Source: Trichothermofontia sichuanensis B231 (lineage in GTDB: Bacteria; Cyanobacteriota; Cyanobacteriia; B231). Taken from it: DNA of 64,000 nucleotides. The stretch lies in assembly GCF_026240635.1 (NCBI RefSeq), contig NZ_CP110848.1, forward strand, positions 1,800,501 to 1,864,500. Reading direction: 5' to 3'. Shown here one piece after another: positions 44,831 through 53,734 of the stretch. Positions within the stretch are counted from its first letter, which is position 1. Each line of letters starts with the position of its first letter. Below the pieces are notes generated by a model. The model made no database searches, was not told where the DNA came from, and saw only the letters and a list, made by a program, of their open reading frames with translations. Position numbers and translations under genes: made by a program.

Positions 44831-45229
44831 TTAATATAAGTTAATATAAGTAATTGTCGTGTAGGGTTCCATCACCGTATAGCGCACCAGCGGGGCCGGT
44901 TGCTCCACCCGCTCCCCCGCCACACTGCCTGCCACTTGGGCAATCTTCACTTGTTCCCAGTGGTGATACCGATTCGCCAACGTTGCGCAGAGAAGAAAAC
45001 CCGTAATGACCAAAATGGCAATCAGAATCCCATGACGGGTCCCCTGGCGCAGTTGACTATAGCGATCACCCAGGGGAGGTAACCAATCTGGACGATTGCG
45101 CCGGTAGGCAAACACGATCGCCGCCAATAGCACCAGTAACCACTGCCCCCACTGGAGAAACTGCGCACCGTAGTGGAGCATCATGTGGGGCTGCGTCAGA
45201 TCCGGCAAACCCGGAATGCCCTGATTCAT
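44831..45229 (-). CDS. Small membrane protein, truncated by a local insertion
   Basis: 132 residues as it stands. Two membrane segments, QFLQWGQWLLVLLAAIVFAY and HGILIAILVITGFLLCATLA, then a soluble part VAGERVEQPAPLVRYTVMEP that stops at YINLY. I do not recognise the family. The original protein was about 195-200 residues; the last 60 are now out of frame in 44620-44805. Whether the shorter form works is unknown. It precedes a DUF4149-like gene on the same strand by distance only. Confidence 0.6.
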   Translation of the reverse strand: MNQGIPGLPDLTQPHMMLHYGAQFLQWGQWLLVLLAAIVFAYRRNRPDWLPPLGDRYSQLRQGTRHGILIAILVITGFLLCATLANRYHHWEQVKIAQVAGSVAGERVEQPAPLVRYTVMEPYTTITYINLY

Positions 45230-45334
45230 ATTAGTTACCTATCTTCAAAGATGAGAATGACATCCTGCTTTGACGGCGAGCAGACCTAATTGGCTCCCCA
45301 ATCCTGAGCCTAAATTCCTAGATAAACGGCCCTT

Positions 45335-45407
45335 CGTTCCCCTCTCCCGCTCTGGGAGAGGGGCTGGGGGGGAGGGTGTTGTTTCAGCCTAAATTGCAAT
45401 GACTATA
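45335..45407 (+). mobile_element. Family A MITE, copy 4, left end missing
   Basis: Only the right two thirds remain: CCCCTCTCCCGC, the core, and CCTAAATTGCAATGACTATA. The TATGGTCAATCC end is absent. Confidence 0.65.
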
Positions 45408-45437
45408 ACTACACATCAACTATAACTACATATCAAA
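45404..45437. repeat. 17-bp direct repeat at the MITE edge
   Basis: ATAACTACACATCAACT-type unit is doubled (TATAACTACACATCAAC, then TATAACTACATATCAAA) right at the right end of MITE copy 4. Confidence 0.55.
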
Positions 45438-45449
45438 GAGCTGAAACGC

Positions 45450-45500
45450 TGAGTTTATGGTGGAGGCGTGCAGCGCCCCCACCATAAACTCAGGAGAGCC
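45450..45500. repeat. Family D hairpin, copy 2
   Basis: TGAGTTTATGGTGGAGGCG and CGCCCCCACCATAAACTCA pair, followed by GGAGAGCC. It lies just beyond the stop of the DUF4149-like gene and could end its message. Confidence 0.7.
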
Positions 45501-45520
45501 ATCGGGGCATCATTCCGCCA

Positions 45521-46033
45521 TTAGCGATCGTGGCGATAAATTAACCCTAGAAGCACTCCGCCCGCAACCAACTTCAGCATTTCTAATGTCCAATAGATTC
45601 CGTGTAGTTGGTCCATGCCGCTCGGCGTTTCCGTAACGGGTTGAAATAGATTCAGTTGAATCCCCAATGCACCCATCTGGGGCGTTAGCAAATAGTTAAA
45701 GAGCAGGGCCACGCTTAACAGGGCGATCGCGAGGAAAACCGACCAGTTTTCCCAGTTCGCTACGCGATGGAGAACACGGGTATGCAGATACCGGAACACT
45801 AGGACAGCCGTCAATACGAGCGCTGCACAGAACACCTCAATATGGTTAAACACCTGGAAAAGGGTATAACCCGTGGTAGCAAAATTGGCATCGCTCATCA
45901 TTCCCGTAGTATACAGGACGGGCATGACCACCAAATCCAGCAGCAGACTCCCGCTGAGCCAAAAGCCTAGGGTCAGGAGCGCCAGCGATCGCCAGTCGCG
46001 CTCCTTCAGTTCAAGATTAGACATTATTGCCAT
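45521..46033 (-). CDS. DUF4149-like integral membrane protein
   Basis: 170 residues from ATG 46033, with GAGG eight bases upstream (the frame stays open to 46084). Four membrane segments: SLALLTLGFWLSGSLLLDLV, FNHIEVFCAALVLTAVLVFR, WSVFLAIALLSVALLFNYLL and WTLEMLKLVAGGVLLGLIY. The layout and FWLSGSLLLDLVVMPVLY fit DUF4149-like four-helix proteins. Function unknown. Monocistronic by position. Confidence 0.72.
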   Translation of the reverse strand: MAIMSNLELKERDWRSLALLTLGFWLSGSLLLDLVVMPVLYTTGMMSDANFATTGYTLFQVFNHIEVFCAALVLTAVLVFRYLHTRVLHRVANWENWSVFLAIALLSVALLFNYLLTPQMGALGIQLNLFQPVTETPSGMDQLHGIYWTLEMLKLVAGGVLLGLIYRHDR

Positions 46034-46084
46034 GATGACGACCTCAGGAGGTATAACACTATGCTTACTTCCTAGCCTAATCAA

Positions 46085-46383
46085 AATCAGATAAGCTAAC
46101 CGTAAAGTAATTTTTCAGCACGTTACCAAACCTATCAAAATCCATCGTCCTCATGCACCCAAGGGTTGACAGAATCAGCCTTACGCTCGACAGGTCTAAT
46201 ACCCACCTTCCCCAATTTCCCAACGTTTCGTGACGTAGTGAAGACGTAGCTAGTCAGGTAGACGGGCTAGCTCGCACCCAATTCTTGTTGAAAATTAACC
46301 ACAGCTCAGAAAAGTTTATATTGCTAACATCAACCCGTGCGCTCAGGCCGTTGCGTTGCAGGAGTCGCGCGATCGCTCCCTCC
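46085..46383. other. Spacer upstream of the DUF4149-like gene
   Basis: 299 bases with no gene, repeat or hairpin recognised. The DUF4149 promoter should lie at its left end (AT-rich AATTTTTCAGCACG). Confidence 0.35.
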
Positions 46384-46752
46384 CTACCCCCACCCCTCTA
46401 GGCGTAAATATTCCACCAAGGCACGATCGTCTTCGCGATCCGGTACCCAGGCCCAGGCTTGATTTGGTAACTGTCGAACTTGGGCAGAACGAATAATCAT
46501 GTCATCATCAAAGTTCAGAGAAGGGCTAATTTTCGACCAAAAACTGGGTATTTCTTCAGTCAACACAGGTAACCATTCTTCCTGTAGAGATAGACCCATC
46601 GTTAGAACAGCCGGTGGCCGTCGCGTTTGCCATGATAACCTAAACGTATAAATTCCTAGTAGAGAATGGGCAGCTTCTACACATTCACCACAGGACTTAA
46701 ACTGTTTTGCCAATAGGTGTTTCAATAACCCAGGGATTGTATCGGCAGGCAT
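46384..46752 (-). CDS. Hypothetical protein
   Basis: 122 residues from ATG 46752 (the frame stays open to 46803). No family recognised. Seen: IPGLLKHLLAKQFKSCGECV, GIYTFRLSWQTRRPPAVLTM, LTEEIPSFWSKISPSLNFDD and AWVPDREDDRALVEYLRLEG. No signal or membrane segment. Acidic C-terminus. Even composition and a sensible codon pattern suggest a real gene. Confidence 0.5.
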   Translation of the reverse strand: MPADTIPGLLKHLLAKQFKSCGECVEAAHSLLGIYTFRLSWQTRRPPAVLTMGLSLQEEWLPVLTEEIPSFWSKISPSLNFDDDMIIRSAQVRQLPNQAWAWVPDREDDRALVEYLRLEGWG

Positions 46753-46912
46753 TGAACTTTCACCCTCCCACCACCAGATCAACGATTCACGAATGCCTCT
46801 CATTTAACAGGACTTGGCTAGCCCCATCCGGTTGGTTTTAGCGGTTTAGGTAACTGAACAATTCCTTCGCAGCGACGCGAACGCCATCAGTCTTCCTGCC
46901 TGCTCCTTATCC

Positions 46913-47464
46913 TTAGAACCAATCACTATAAAAGTGCAACCGCCCAAACCCCATAAAATGAGGCGTTGCCCGATCGCCTGTTGGAAACGCCGTTACCCCG
47001 AGCAGGTAAACCCCACTCAGCGGATTCTGTACCGGGCGGAGGGCAAGGGTAAACTGGGTACCCGGTGGAATAGGGGGATCAAAGACAACCGTCAACCGCC
47101 CCGTCCGACGATCAAACACCTGCTGCCCAATTGCTAACCATTCGCCCCGCCGCGATCGCGATCCTGCGTAAGCCCGCGTCTCCTCTAGGCGATACCTAAT
47201 TCGCTCAACCCCCTGGTTTTGGTCAATCTGGACCCGCTGTAGCGGTTCGCTGGCACCCGCTGGCAACTGCATATTGAAGTAATAGGTCGCTGACCAAGCC
47301 CTAGCGGTACTTTGGGTTGTCGTTGCGTCAAACAGGACGGGTTGTTGCACAAAGGCCGTTGTCCCATCCGCCAACTGGACCGCCGCCGCCGGTTGGTCGC
47401 TAGCCGCGATCGCCGTCGTTGCCACCAACCCACTGAAGATAAGGGAAAGCCAACGCCGTGTCAT
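46913..47464 (-). CDS. DUF2808 family secreted protein
   Basis: 183 residues. Signal peptide RRWLSLIFSGLVATTAIAAS with likely cleavage near AAA-VQ. The mature part has VQLADGTTAFVQQPVLFDAT, ATYYFNMQLPAGASEPLQRV, FDPPIPPGTQFTLALRPVQN and SGVYLLGVTAFPTG, the DUF2808 pattern seen in cyanobacterial periplasmic proteins. Function unknown. A candidate small RNA lies upstream on the other strand. Confidence 0.85.
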   Translation of the reverse strand: MTRRWLSLIFSGLVATTAIAASDQPAAAVQLADGTTAFVQQPVLFDATTTQSTARAWSATYYFNMQLPAGASEPLQRVQIDQNQGVERIRYRLEETRAYAGSRSRRGEWLAIGQQVFDRRTGRLTVVFDPPIPPGTQFTLALRPVQNPLSGVYLLGVTAFPTGDRATPHFMGFGRLHFYSDWF

Positions 47465-47696
47465 GATGACACCTCCAGAAATGCGATCGGGAAAAATCCA
47501 GACATACTACGGCATTATGCCATGTTTCTAAACACTTGCCCCACAACCTCAAGCAAGGGAATCACTGGCAACCCTGACTAGGCCTCGTCCGATGATCGAT
47601 ACCCTCAACCATCACCAGCAGAGGTTCGGCCAATTCAGAAAAAATTTAGAGTTTAGGGGATGACAAACCCCAATCGGTCTGCTAGGGTATATCTAG

Positions 47697-47762
47697 TGTG
47701 AGGAGCGAACCAGTAGGGACACCGAGACGAAACACGGCAAGTCGTCGGTGTCCTTTCTGATT
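47697..47762 (+). ncRNA. Candidate small RNA with a terminal hairpin
   Basis: GTGAGGAGCGAACCAGTAGG leads into GGACACCGAGAC ... GTCGTCGGTGTCC, a strong stem with a 12-nt loop holding GAAACACGG, then TTTCTGATTTT. Upstream, GGTATATCTAG could be a -10 region. The transcript would be about 65 nt. The layout (short leader, AACCAGTAGG, purine-rich loop, terminator) resembles the Yfr2-type sRNAs of cyanobacteria, but I am not certain of that assignment. It lies in a 500-base spacer with no protein gene. Confidence 0.45.
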
Positions 47763-47855
47763 TTAAACCTACCTCCCCCCTCGGCACTTTCCCGCTACCG
47801 CTTTTGAGCAACTTTTGAGCAACCGCTTTTTATCGACTGTAAAAATTACAGTAGT

Positions 47856-47960
47856 TATGGTCAATCCAAATAAGAACGATATAGTTTGCACTCCCCTCTC
47901 CCAGAGCGAGAGAGGGTTGGGGGTGAGGGGGCTGTTTCAGCCTAAATTGCAATGACTATA
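47856..47960 (+). mobile_element. Family A MITE, copy 5
   Basis: 105 bp, TATGGTCAATCCAAATAAG to GCAATGACTATA. It separates the candidate sRNA from the HAD hydrolase gene. Confidence 0.75.
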
Positions 47961-47972
47961 CAGTACTAAGAA

Positions 47973-48848
47973 CTACAGTAAAAATTCTGCGATCGCGGCA
48001 GCGACCCCATCCGCTTCCACACCGGGGGCTACCCAATCCGCCATTGCCTGGACTTCTGGCGGCGCATTGCCCATCGCCACACTAAAACCCGCATATTGCA
48101 ACATTTCCACATCGTTGAAATTATCCCCGATCGCCATCACCTCACTAGCGGGAATACCCAGTAACTCCTCAGCCAGATAGCGCACAGCAGTTCCCTTATT
48201 AACGGCAGGGTGGGTGGCCTCAAAAAACGTTGCCACTGAGCGGGTGAGGTACAGTTCGGCGGGGCTATAGCGCTGGCGCAGGTGGGCCATAAGATCAGCA
48301 ATCAGGTCAGGATCATCGCTCAAGGCTAGGATTTTAGTCGGTTCTTCGGGGAGCAACCGCCGCAGATCACCCACGACCACCGGTTCAATGTCACTCCGTT
48401 CTAAATACAGTTGGGTCACGGGCGAGAGATCACGGACATGGAGCCGATCGTCCAGATAAAAATGGATCGACAGCGCCGATCGCCACTGAGACTGTTCCAA
48501 GTCATCCAGAATCCGGGCCGTCATCGCCCGATCAATGGGCCAATGGCGATGCACCACTTGGGTCTGGGGGTCCTTGATCAAAGCCCCCTGGTAGGCAATC
48601 AGGGGTAACTGGGAACCCACCGCCTGGTGAAACCGCAGGGCAGAACAAAACATCCGCCCCGTCGCGATCGCCACCTGTACGCCTGTAGCTTGGGCTGCCC
48701 GGATCGCCGCCAAAACAGGTTCCCGAATCGTGTTAGACTCCCCCGCGATCGTGCCGTCAATGTCCAACACCAGTAAACGGATGGTCCTCGGCCTCTCTAC
48801 CGGAGGACGGGGCGCAGTCATCGGGATTGGGGCAAAGGAGAACGTCAT
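47973..48848 (-). CDS. Cof-type HAD family hydrolase
   Basis: 291 residues from ATG 48848 (GTG 48872 and ATG 48821 also possible). HAD motif I RLLVLDIDGTIAGESN with both Asp, motif II VAIATGRMF, motif III Lys in the region NKGTAVRYLAEELLG, motif IV VMAIGDNFNDVEMLQYAG. The cap is of the C2B (Cof) type. Such enzymes remove phosphate from sugar phosphates, pyridoxal phosphate or FMN. Substrate not visible. Confidence 0.9.
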   Translation of the reverse strand: MTFSFAPIPMTAPRPPVERPRTIRLLVLDIDGTIAGESNTIREPVLAAIRAAQATGVQVAIATGRMFCSALRFHQAVGSQLPLIAYQGALIKDPQTQVVHRHWPIDRAMTARILDDLEQSQWRSALSIHFYLDDRLHVRDLSPVTQLYLERSDIEPVVVGDLRRLLPEEPTKILALSDDPDLIADLMAHLRQRYSPAELYLTRSVATFFEATHPAVNKGTAVRYLAEELLGIPASEVMAIGDNFNDVEMLQYAGFSVAMGNAPPEVQAMADWVAPGVEADGVAAAIAEFLL

Positions 48849-49166
48849 AAAACCTGACAGCGGATTCACCACTCCCCATCATAGGAACGAATCGCCTAAA
48901 AAACGAGTTGCGAGTACTTCACTCAGCTTAATTGACTAAGTTTGATTACAAACAATGTCTAGAACTATCGCGAAAACCTTCATTATATTGCAATTCTAAG
49001 ATAATCCCGAAAAAGATTAAAACGGTAGCCTACAATACAGATAAATAAAAATTCGTTCATCTCTCCTATCTGCTCTCACGGGGATCAGGGTTGGGGGAGA
49101 CGGAAGTAGGGAGCCATCCCGAAGGAACGCCCCGCTGATTGCACCAATCCCTTCGAGCAGGACGAT
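48849..49166. other. Divergent spacer before the small hypothetical gene
   Basis: About 320 bases, AT-rich at 48930-49060 (TTATATTGCAATTCTAAG, AAGATTAAAACGG), so probably a promoter region. No repeat found. Confidence 0.4.
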
Positions 49167-49409
49167 ATGGAACTCACTAATCGCAATGGACACAGGGCAA
49201 ACCCAACGCTCGATCTGGATGCCAGGTCACGAGCCTTGTTTATTGAACGGCATCAAAAGGTGCGCAAACGGGAACGGTCAATGCTCACCCGCTTGGATGA
49301 AGAGGTTGGCCTCTCGGTTGAAGATGCTGTTAACTACGAAAGTCATATCCAAGGCAAGGTTCCCCACGATTTTGCCACGTACGATCGCAGCCGGAGTGGG
49401 ATGAGTTAG
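49167..49409 (+). CDS. Small hypothetical protein
   Basis: 80 residues, charged and soluble: LDARSRALFIERHQKVRKRE, RSMLTRLDEEVGLSVEDAVN, YESHIQGKVPHDFATYDRSR. No family recognised. AGGA seven to ten bases before the ATG supports the start. It is directly followed by a family C repeat whose ACAGCC end begins two bases after the stop codon. Confidence 0.5.
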   Translation: MELTNRNGHRANPTLDLDARSRALFIERHQKVRKRERSMLTRLDEEVGLSVEDAVNYESHIQGKVPHDFATYDRSRSGMS

Positions 49410-49411
49410 TG

Positions 49412-49686
49412 ACAGCCTTTACCTAATTTACTCAGTACACCATTAAGGTTTGAATCTTGATCCGATCGGCAGCCCTCATCCCCTAACCTCTTCTGCCTAA
49501 TCAATCCAAATAAGAACGATACAGTTTTTCACCCCCTCTCCCGCTCTGGGAGAGGGGCGGGGGGTAAGGGGGCTGTGTTTCAGCCCAAATGGCAATGGCT
49601 ACTGCCAAAAAGGGTGAGGGCCGCCCCAGGGGGTTACCCCCATCTACCTAGGTAAATCTGTACTTTATGATTGAGGTAAAAGCTGT
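49412..49686. repeat. Family C repeat interrupted by a family A MITE
   Basis: Starts ACAGCCTTTACCTAATTTAC and ends TTGAGGTAAAAGCTGT. The core is split: CCCTCATCCCCTAACCTCTT is followed by the MITE and then AAAAAGGGTGAGGGCC. The nested order shows that the family A element arrived after the family C copy. Confidence 0.72.
49499..49602 (+). mobile_element. Family A MITE, copy 6, nested
   Basis: AATCAATCCAAATAAGAACG to GGCAATGGCTAC. The outer bases have decayed. CTGCC lies on both sides, so the target duplication is either five bases or the expected TA; the sequence fits both. Confidence 0.65.
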
Positions 49687-49703
49687 AATGATCTGAAGCG
49701 CCA

Positions 49704-49752
49704 AGTTGGTGGTGGGGGTGCTACGCACTCCCACCATCAACTCAGGAGAGCC
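49704..49752. repeat. Family D hairpin, copy 3
   Basis: GTTGGTGGTGGGGGTG and CACTCCCACCATCAAC pair imperfectly, followed by the conserved tail TCAGGAGAGCC. Confidence 0.65.
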
Positions 49753-49979
49753 ATTAAATCAGATGCCTTTATCAGATGCCTTTATGAGGCGCCGCGATCG
49801 TAGGATTTACCGGTGCGGCGATGTCGGCTTCGACACTTAAAGTAGCCGCCCCACCAACTTTAAGTCAGGTTAATAGTGTTTGGAATTGCCCTCGCATCCG
49901 CTCTAAAATTAGAAACAGGTTGTGCCATCGCCAACTAGCGGTGACCGCTGCTGCTTCTCACATCGACAGGCAATTCCCT

Positions 49980-50408
49980 ATGTTGAAGATGCTTCCTCTT
50001 ACGCTCACCGCGACCCTCGTCGCGGGCACGATCGCGCTATCCAGCCGCGTCCAGGCTCAAGACTATTCCAATTATGTCTACTCCCGACCAACCGTTAAAG
50101 CAGGTGATTATATTCATCTACAAGTGGTGAACTACTCGCGTAAAAAAGTGGACTTTGAAGTGCCCCCCTTCATTGGACCAACCACCTTACAACCCGGAGC
50201 ACAACGGACCGTTACCCTGCGGTTGCGCGAGAATGATCATGGTCTATCGTTACTCTACTGGAACCCCGATAATTTCCCCGTACGGGCACATCTGCAACAA
50301 GCAGCCGGTTCCAAACACTATCGCGTAACCCTGACATCCACCGGCTTTTTGCAAGACGATCGGGCACTCTACGATACTGAGTTCACTAATTTCTTGCGCA
50401 TCTTCTAG
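49980..50408 (+). CDS. Secreted hypothetical protein
   Basis: 142 residues from ATG 49980; the frame stays open to 49821, but the extension looks non-coding. Signal peptide LPLTLTATLVAGTIALSS with cleavage after VQA-QD. Mature part: YVYSRPTVKAGDYIHLQVVN, YSRKKVDFEVPPFIGPTTLQ, RTVTLRLRENDHGLSLLYWN and YRVTLTSTGFLQDDRALYDT. It looks like a small beta-sandwich. No family recognised; probably periplasmic. Confidence 0.65.
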   Translation: MLKMLPLTLTATLVAGTIALSSRVQAQDYSNYVYSRPTVKAGDYIHLQVVNYSRKKVDFEVPPFIGPTTLQPGAQRTVTLRLRENDHGLSLLYWNPDNFPVRAHLQQAAGSKHYRVTLTSTGFLQDDRALYDTEFTNFLRIF

Positions 50409-50535
50409 GCCGATCGGCGTGTTTAGCTAGAGATAGACCGCATACTCCCCCCTCCCGCTAGTAATCCTCTCCCTCCCAGCGGGGAGGGTAACCCTCCCCT
50501 GCCTAAACCGATGTTAAACCGACTAATTCAATTTT

Positions 50536-50763
50536 CTAATCGTTATCCCAGTTTTCCGATCCCATTAAGTCACCAATTCGATCCCGCAGCAGGAAGTTAT
50601 GTCTTTCTAATTCACACTCAACACAGACCCACTCCCGCGCGGGGATGTACTGACAAAGTGAATAAATTGGCTGTTGGCGACTAAGGAGACCGCGATCAAC
50701 TAACTGGCGCGCTTCCTCCTGGATCACGTCGAGGGAATATTGCACCGATAATGTGTTAACCAT
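50536..50763 (-). CDS. DUF4327 family protein
   Basis: 75 residues from ATG 50763. YSLDVIQEEARQLVDRGLLS, RQQPIYSLCQYIPAREWVCV and ECELERHNFLLRDRIGDLMG match DUF4327, a family of small soluble proteins known from cyanobacteria. CQYIPAREWVCVECELE is the most conserved part, with three cysteines that could bind a metal. Function unknown. Confidence 0.88.
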   Translation of the reverse strand: MVNTLSVQYSLDVIQEEARQLVDRGLLSRQQPIYSLCQYIPAREWVCVECELERHNFLLRDRIGDLMGSENWDND

Positions 50764-51021
50764 AATGCCAGACTGCCTTTGAGAATCGTGTTGAGGAGAA
50801 GGGTTGAGACTACCTAACGAAGTCGCTATCCCAATACTGGCGATAGGCAATACTTCTGTAGTCCACTATACCGAATTCCTTTTATTCTCAGGCATTTATT
50901 TCGCTCATAATGTTAATAAGTATTTTAAAGTCAAGAAGTTCTGACATTAGGGATCTATAATCAGCGGTTACAAACAGCCCTATTCCCCTCATCCCAGAGA
51001 CCCTGCTAGGGGCAAACTAGA

Positions 51022-51780
51022 CTAGAGCGAGCTGGAGTTCAGGCTTTCCGCTTCGTTCGGTGTTAAAGGCAGGTGTAAGCCGCATTCCTGCTTGAGGCCT
51101 TGGAAGCGGGTGTCCCGTTCATGCGCATCGGTTGCCAACAGGGGGCGGCTAGAGTGCCAATCCCCGACGGTGGTATAGCCCTGGTCAAAGAGAGGATGGT
51201 AGGGCAAGTCATGGGCCATCAAGTACTCGTAGACGTCCTTGGCACTCCAGGTAATGATGGGCAAAATTTTGTAGAGACCAGATTGTTGCTCGATGACGGA
51301 TAGGGACTTGCGGTGCTCCGTTTGGCCCTGTCGTAGACCCGCTAGCCAGGCCGTGGCGTTGAGTTCGCGAAGGGCGCGCTGCATGGGTTCCACTTTCCGG
51401 ATACGATCGTACAGGTTTAAGGCTTCTACCGTCCCTGCTTCCCACAGGCGTCCATGCAGGGCCTCCATCCGGGCCGGACTCATGGGGGATTGGTACACCT
51501 TCAGATTGAGGTCTAACCGCTTGGTTAATTCTTCCGCAAACCGATAGGTCTCAGGTGGCAGATAACCCGTGTCCACCCAAATCACCGGAATTTTTGGTAT
51601 CACCTGAGTAACCAAGTGCAACATGACAGCAGACTGGATCCCAAAGCTGGTGCTGAGGACAAGGCCAGGGCCGAAGGTGACATCCGCCCATTCGATGATC
51701 TGTTTGGCGTCTAGGCCGGTGAGTTCTTCCCGTGCCCGCTCGATGTCAAACACTGGTTTTACAAGTGCTAGATTGACCAA
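51022..51780 (-). CDS. cysH: Phosphoadenylyl-sulfate reductase (thioredoxin)
   Basis: 252 residues. [20 protein letters not shown] (PP-loop-like), [60 protein letters not shown] and the C-terminal active site [13 protein letters not shown]. The catalytic Cys is in ECGLH. The extra cysteines of iron-sulfur APS reductases are absent, so this is the PAPS, thioredoxin-dependent type, in sulfate assimilation to sulfite. The start overlaps no other gene; the M16 gene is 70 bases upstream on the same strand. Confidence 0.94.
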   Translation of the reverse strand: MVNLALVKPVFDIERAREELTGLDAKQIIEWADVTFGPGLVLSTSFGIQSAVMLHLVTQVIPKIPVIWVDTGYLPPETYRFAEELTKRLDLNLKVYQSPMSPARMEALHGRLWEAGTVEALNLYDRIRKVEPMQRALRELNATAWLAGLRQGQTEHRKSLSVIEQQSGLYKILPIITWSAKDVYEYLMAHDLPYHPLFDQGYTTVGDWHSSRPLLATDAHERDTRFQGLKQECGLHLPLTPNEAESLNSSSL

Positions 51781-51849
51781 GTTCGTTCTTCCTTAACCTT
51801 TCACACAGAGACAAATCGAGGATTGCAGGGCAGCGCCTGACCGGAGGGG

Positions 51850-53346
51850 TCAGGAGGCGGGGGGTGGAATTGTAATGTCGATCGCCGTCACCGACTTTGC
51901 AAAGCTGAGGGACTCCAGGGGCGGTTGCATTGCCGGCGAGTTGCCCACCACTAATGTTACCAACTTATTGAGGTTTAGGTAGGTACGGGCGACCCGCTGA
52001 ATATCCGCGATCGTTGTCCGTGCTAGGCCTTGCTGGTAGCGGAATAGAGTGTCGGGCGGATAGCCGAAATAGTCATAGCGTAAGCGCCGCGAGAGGATCT
52101 GGCTGGGACTGGCAAAATTGAACACGAAGGAGTTCAGGACAGAATCCTTGGCATAAGCGAGTTCTGCCGGGGTGATGGGTGTGGTTTGGAGCCGTTCCAG
52201 TTGCGATCGAATTGCCTCAATGAAGGGGACGGTGGTCTCCGATCGCGTCTGGCCCCCGGCCACAAATAGACCAGGATAATCATAGGCCGGACTCCAAACT
52301 GCATAGACGGAGTAGGCTAAGCCTTGGCGCGCTCGCACCTCATTACCTAGACGTCCGCCGAACCCATTCAAGACCCCATTTAACACATCCAGAGCCGGAT
52401 AGTCGGGGCTGTCGAGGCGACCGCCCAAATGCCCCATCTGCACAAAGCTTTGAGTCAATTGGGGCTGCTCAACCGTAAAGACTCCCTCCGCCTGGGCTGG
52501 GTAGACAGGGGGCGGGTCAGGGAGCGGGGGAACATCCGGATGCCCCTGCCAATTACCAAACTGCTGTTGGAGCAGCGATCGCACGTGGGCTACGTCAAAA
52601 TCCCCAACGATGCCCAAAATCATCCTTTCTGGGCGAAATGACTGCTGATAAAAGGTAATTAAATCCTGGCGCTGCAGGCGATCCAGATCGGTATACTCCA
52701 GCGTGCGTGCATAGGGGCTGTCTGCCCCGTAGAGCAGCTTGGCAAATTCCCGCTGGCTAATCTCCCTTGGGGTATCATTACGGCGGGCGATCGCCCCCCG
52801 TAATTGGGCCTTCGCAAAGTCGATCTTATCCTGGGCAAAGATGGGTTCCTGGAGAATTTCCGCCAATAGGGAAATAAGCCAGGGGAGATCTTCACTCAGG
52901 GCACTAAAGCTAGCTGACCCCAATACGGTATTGATGTCGGTTTCGATTGTGGCCGCTCGCTGTTCTAACAGCGCATTGATCGCATCTCCACTGTGATGCT
53001 GAGTTCCCCCTGTCCGCAGAACCATGCCCGTGAGATCGGCCACGCCGACGCGATCGACCGGCTCTTGACGTTCTCCCGTGCGGAATAGGGCTAGCCCACT
53101 CACCAGCGGCAAATTATGGTTTTCGATCAGATAGACACTGATCCCATTTGCCAGGGTGAAGTGGGTCATGTCGGGCAGTGGCAGAGTCGGGAGGGGCGCA
53201 AAGTCCAAGTCGGTGTAGTGGCGAGGCGTGATTGCCCAGGAGATAGGAACATGAGCAAGGAAGAGTGCCAGCCCCATCAGACACCCCAGACAGCCCCACA
53301 GCAGCGATCGCGGGTTTAACCGTCGTATTATTTGCATCAATGGCAT
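51850..53346 (-). CDS. M16 family peptidase homologue, non-catalytic subunit type
   Basis: 498 residues from ATG 53346 (53364 and 53337 also possible). Signal or anchor LLWGCLGCLMGLALFLAHVP. M16 fold: FTLANGISVYLIENHNLPLV, GLALFRTGERQEP. The zinc motif HxxEH is missing where it should lie (DRVGVADLTGMVLRTGGT), as in the partner subunits of two-chain M16 proteases (PqqG/YmxG type). Second half: ILGIVGDFDVAHVRSLLQQ, GGRLGNEVRARQGLAYSVYA. A catalytic partner with HxxEH is expected elsewhere in the genome. Periplasmic or membrane-anchored. Confidence 0.88.
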   Translation of the reverse strand: MPLMQIIRRLNPRSLLWGCLGCLMGLALFLAHVPISWAITPRHYTDLDFAPLPTLPLPDMTHFTLANGISVYLIENHNLPLVSGLALFRTGERQEPVDRVGVADLTGMVLRTGGTQHHSGDAINALLEQRAATIETDINTVLGSASFSALSEDLPWLISLLAEILQEPIFAQDKIDFAKAQLRGAIARRNDTPREISQREFAKLLYGADSPYARTLEYTDLDRLQRQDLITFYQQSFRPERMILGIVGDFDVAHVRSLLQQQFGNWQGHPDVPPLPDPPPVYPAQAEGVFTVEQPQLTQSFVQMGHLGGRLDSPDYPALDVLNGVLNGFGGRLGNEVRARQGLAYSVYAVWSPAYDYPGLFVAGGQTRSETTVPFIEAIRSQLERLQTTPITPAELAYAKDSVLNSFVFNFASPSQILSRRLRYDYFGYPPDTLFRYQQGLARTTIADIQRVARTYLNLNKLVTLVVGNSPAMQPPLESLSFAKSVTAIDITIPPPAS

Positions 53347-53538
53347 AGGTACACAGCGTCCCAATGATTCCCCAGGCTAGCAAAAGCAAGATCGCGGTAA
53401 CTGACTTAGGGTCACCGCGATCGCAACAATCCATAACAATGCTTAACAACGAGTCCTCTAAATTCCCTCAGTACATGCACCTTAGTTGATGCATCGTTAA
53501 GGAGACGCACTCCTCAACCTGAGGTTCTGCATGGGGGG

Positions 53539-53655
53539 CTAGGCGTCGCTTTCAATGTGAATGAAGAGCAAACCCATCACCACTGCCGGCATCAGCCAGC
53601 ACACCACTGGAATCAAAATCCAGGGCAAAAACGAAGCTGCATAGTCGCCAGTCAT
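53539..53655 (-). CDS. psaI: Photosystem I reaction centre subunit VIII
   Basis: 38 residues, read leftwards from ATG 53655: [20 protein letters not shown] then [18 protein letters not shown]. One membrane helix and the terminal HIES are the PsaI signature. AAGGAG lies seven bases upstream. PsaI stabilises PsaL at the oligomer interface of photosystem I. It is the last gene of the psaF-J-L-I row, 79 bases after psaL. Confidence 0.95.
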   Translation of the reverse strand: MTGDYAASFLPWILIPVVCWLMPAVVMGLLFIHIESDA

Positions 53656-53734
53656 AACAAAATCTCCTTACAAGTCTGGTTATCATCCGGGAGACGTCTT
53701 AGGGACGTATTCGCGAGCAATCAAGGGTGTGCCC

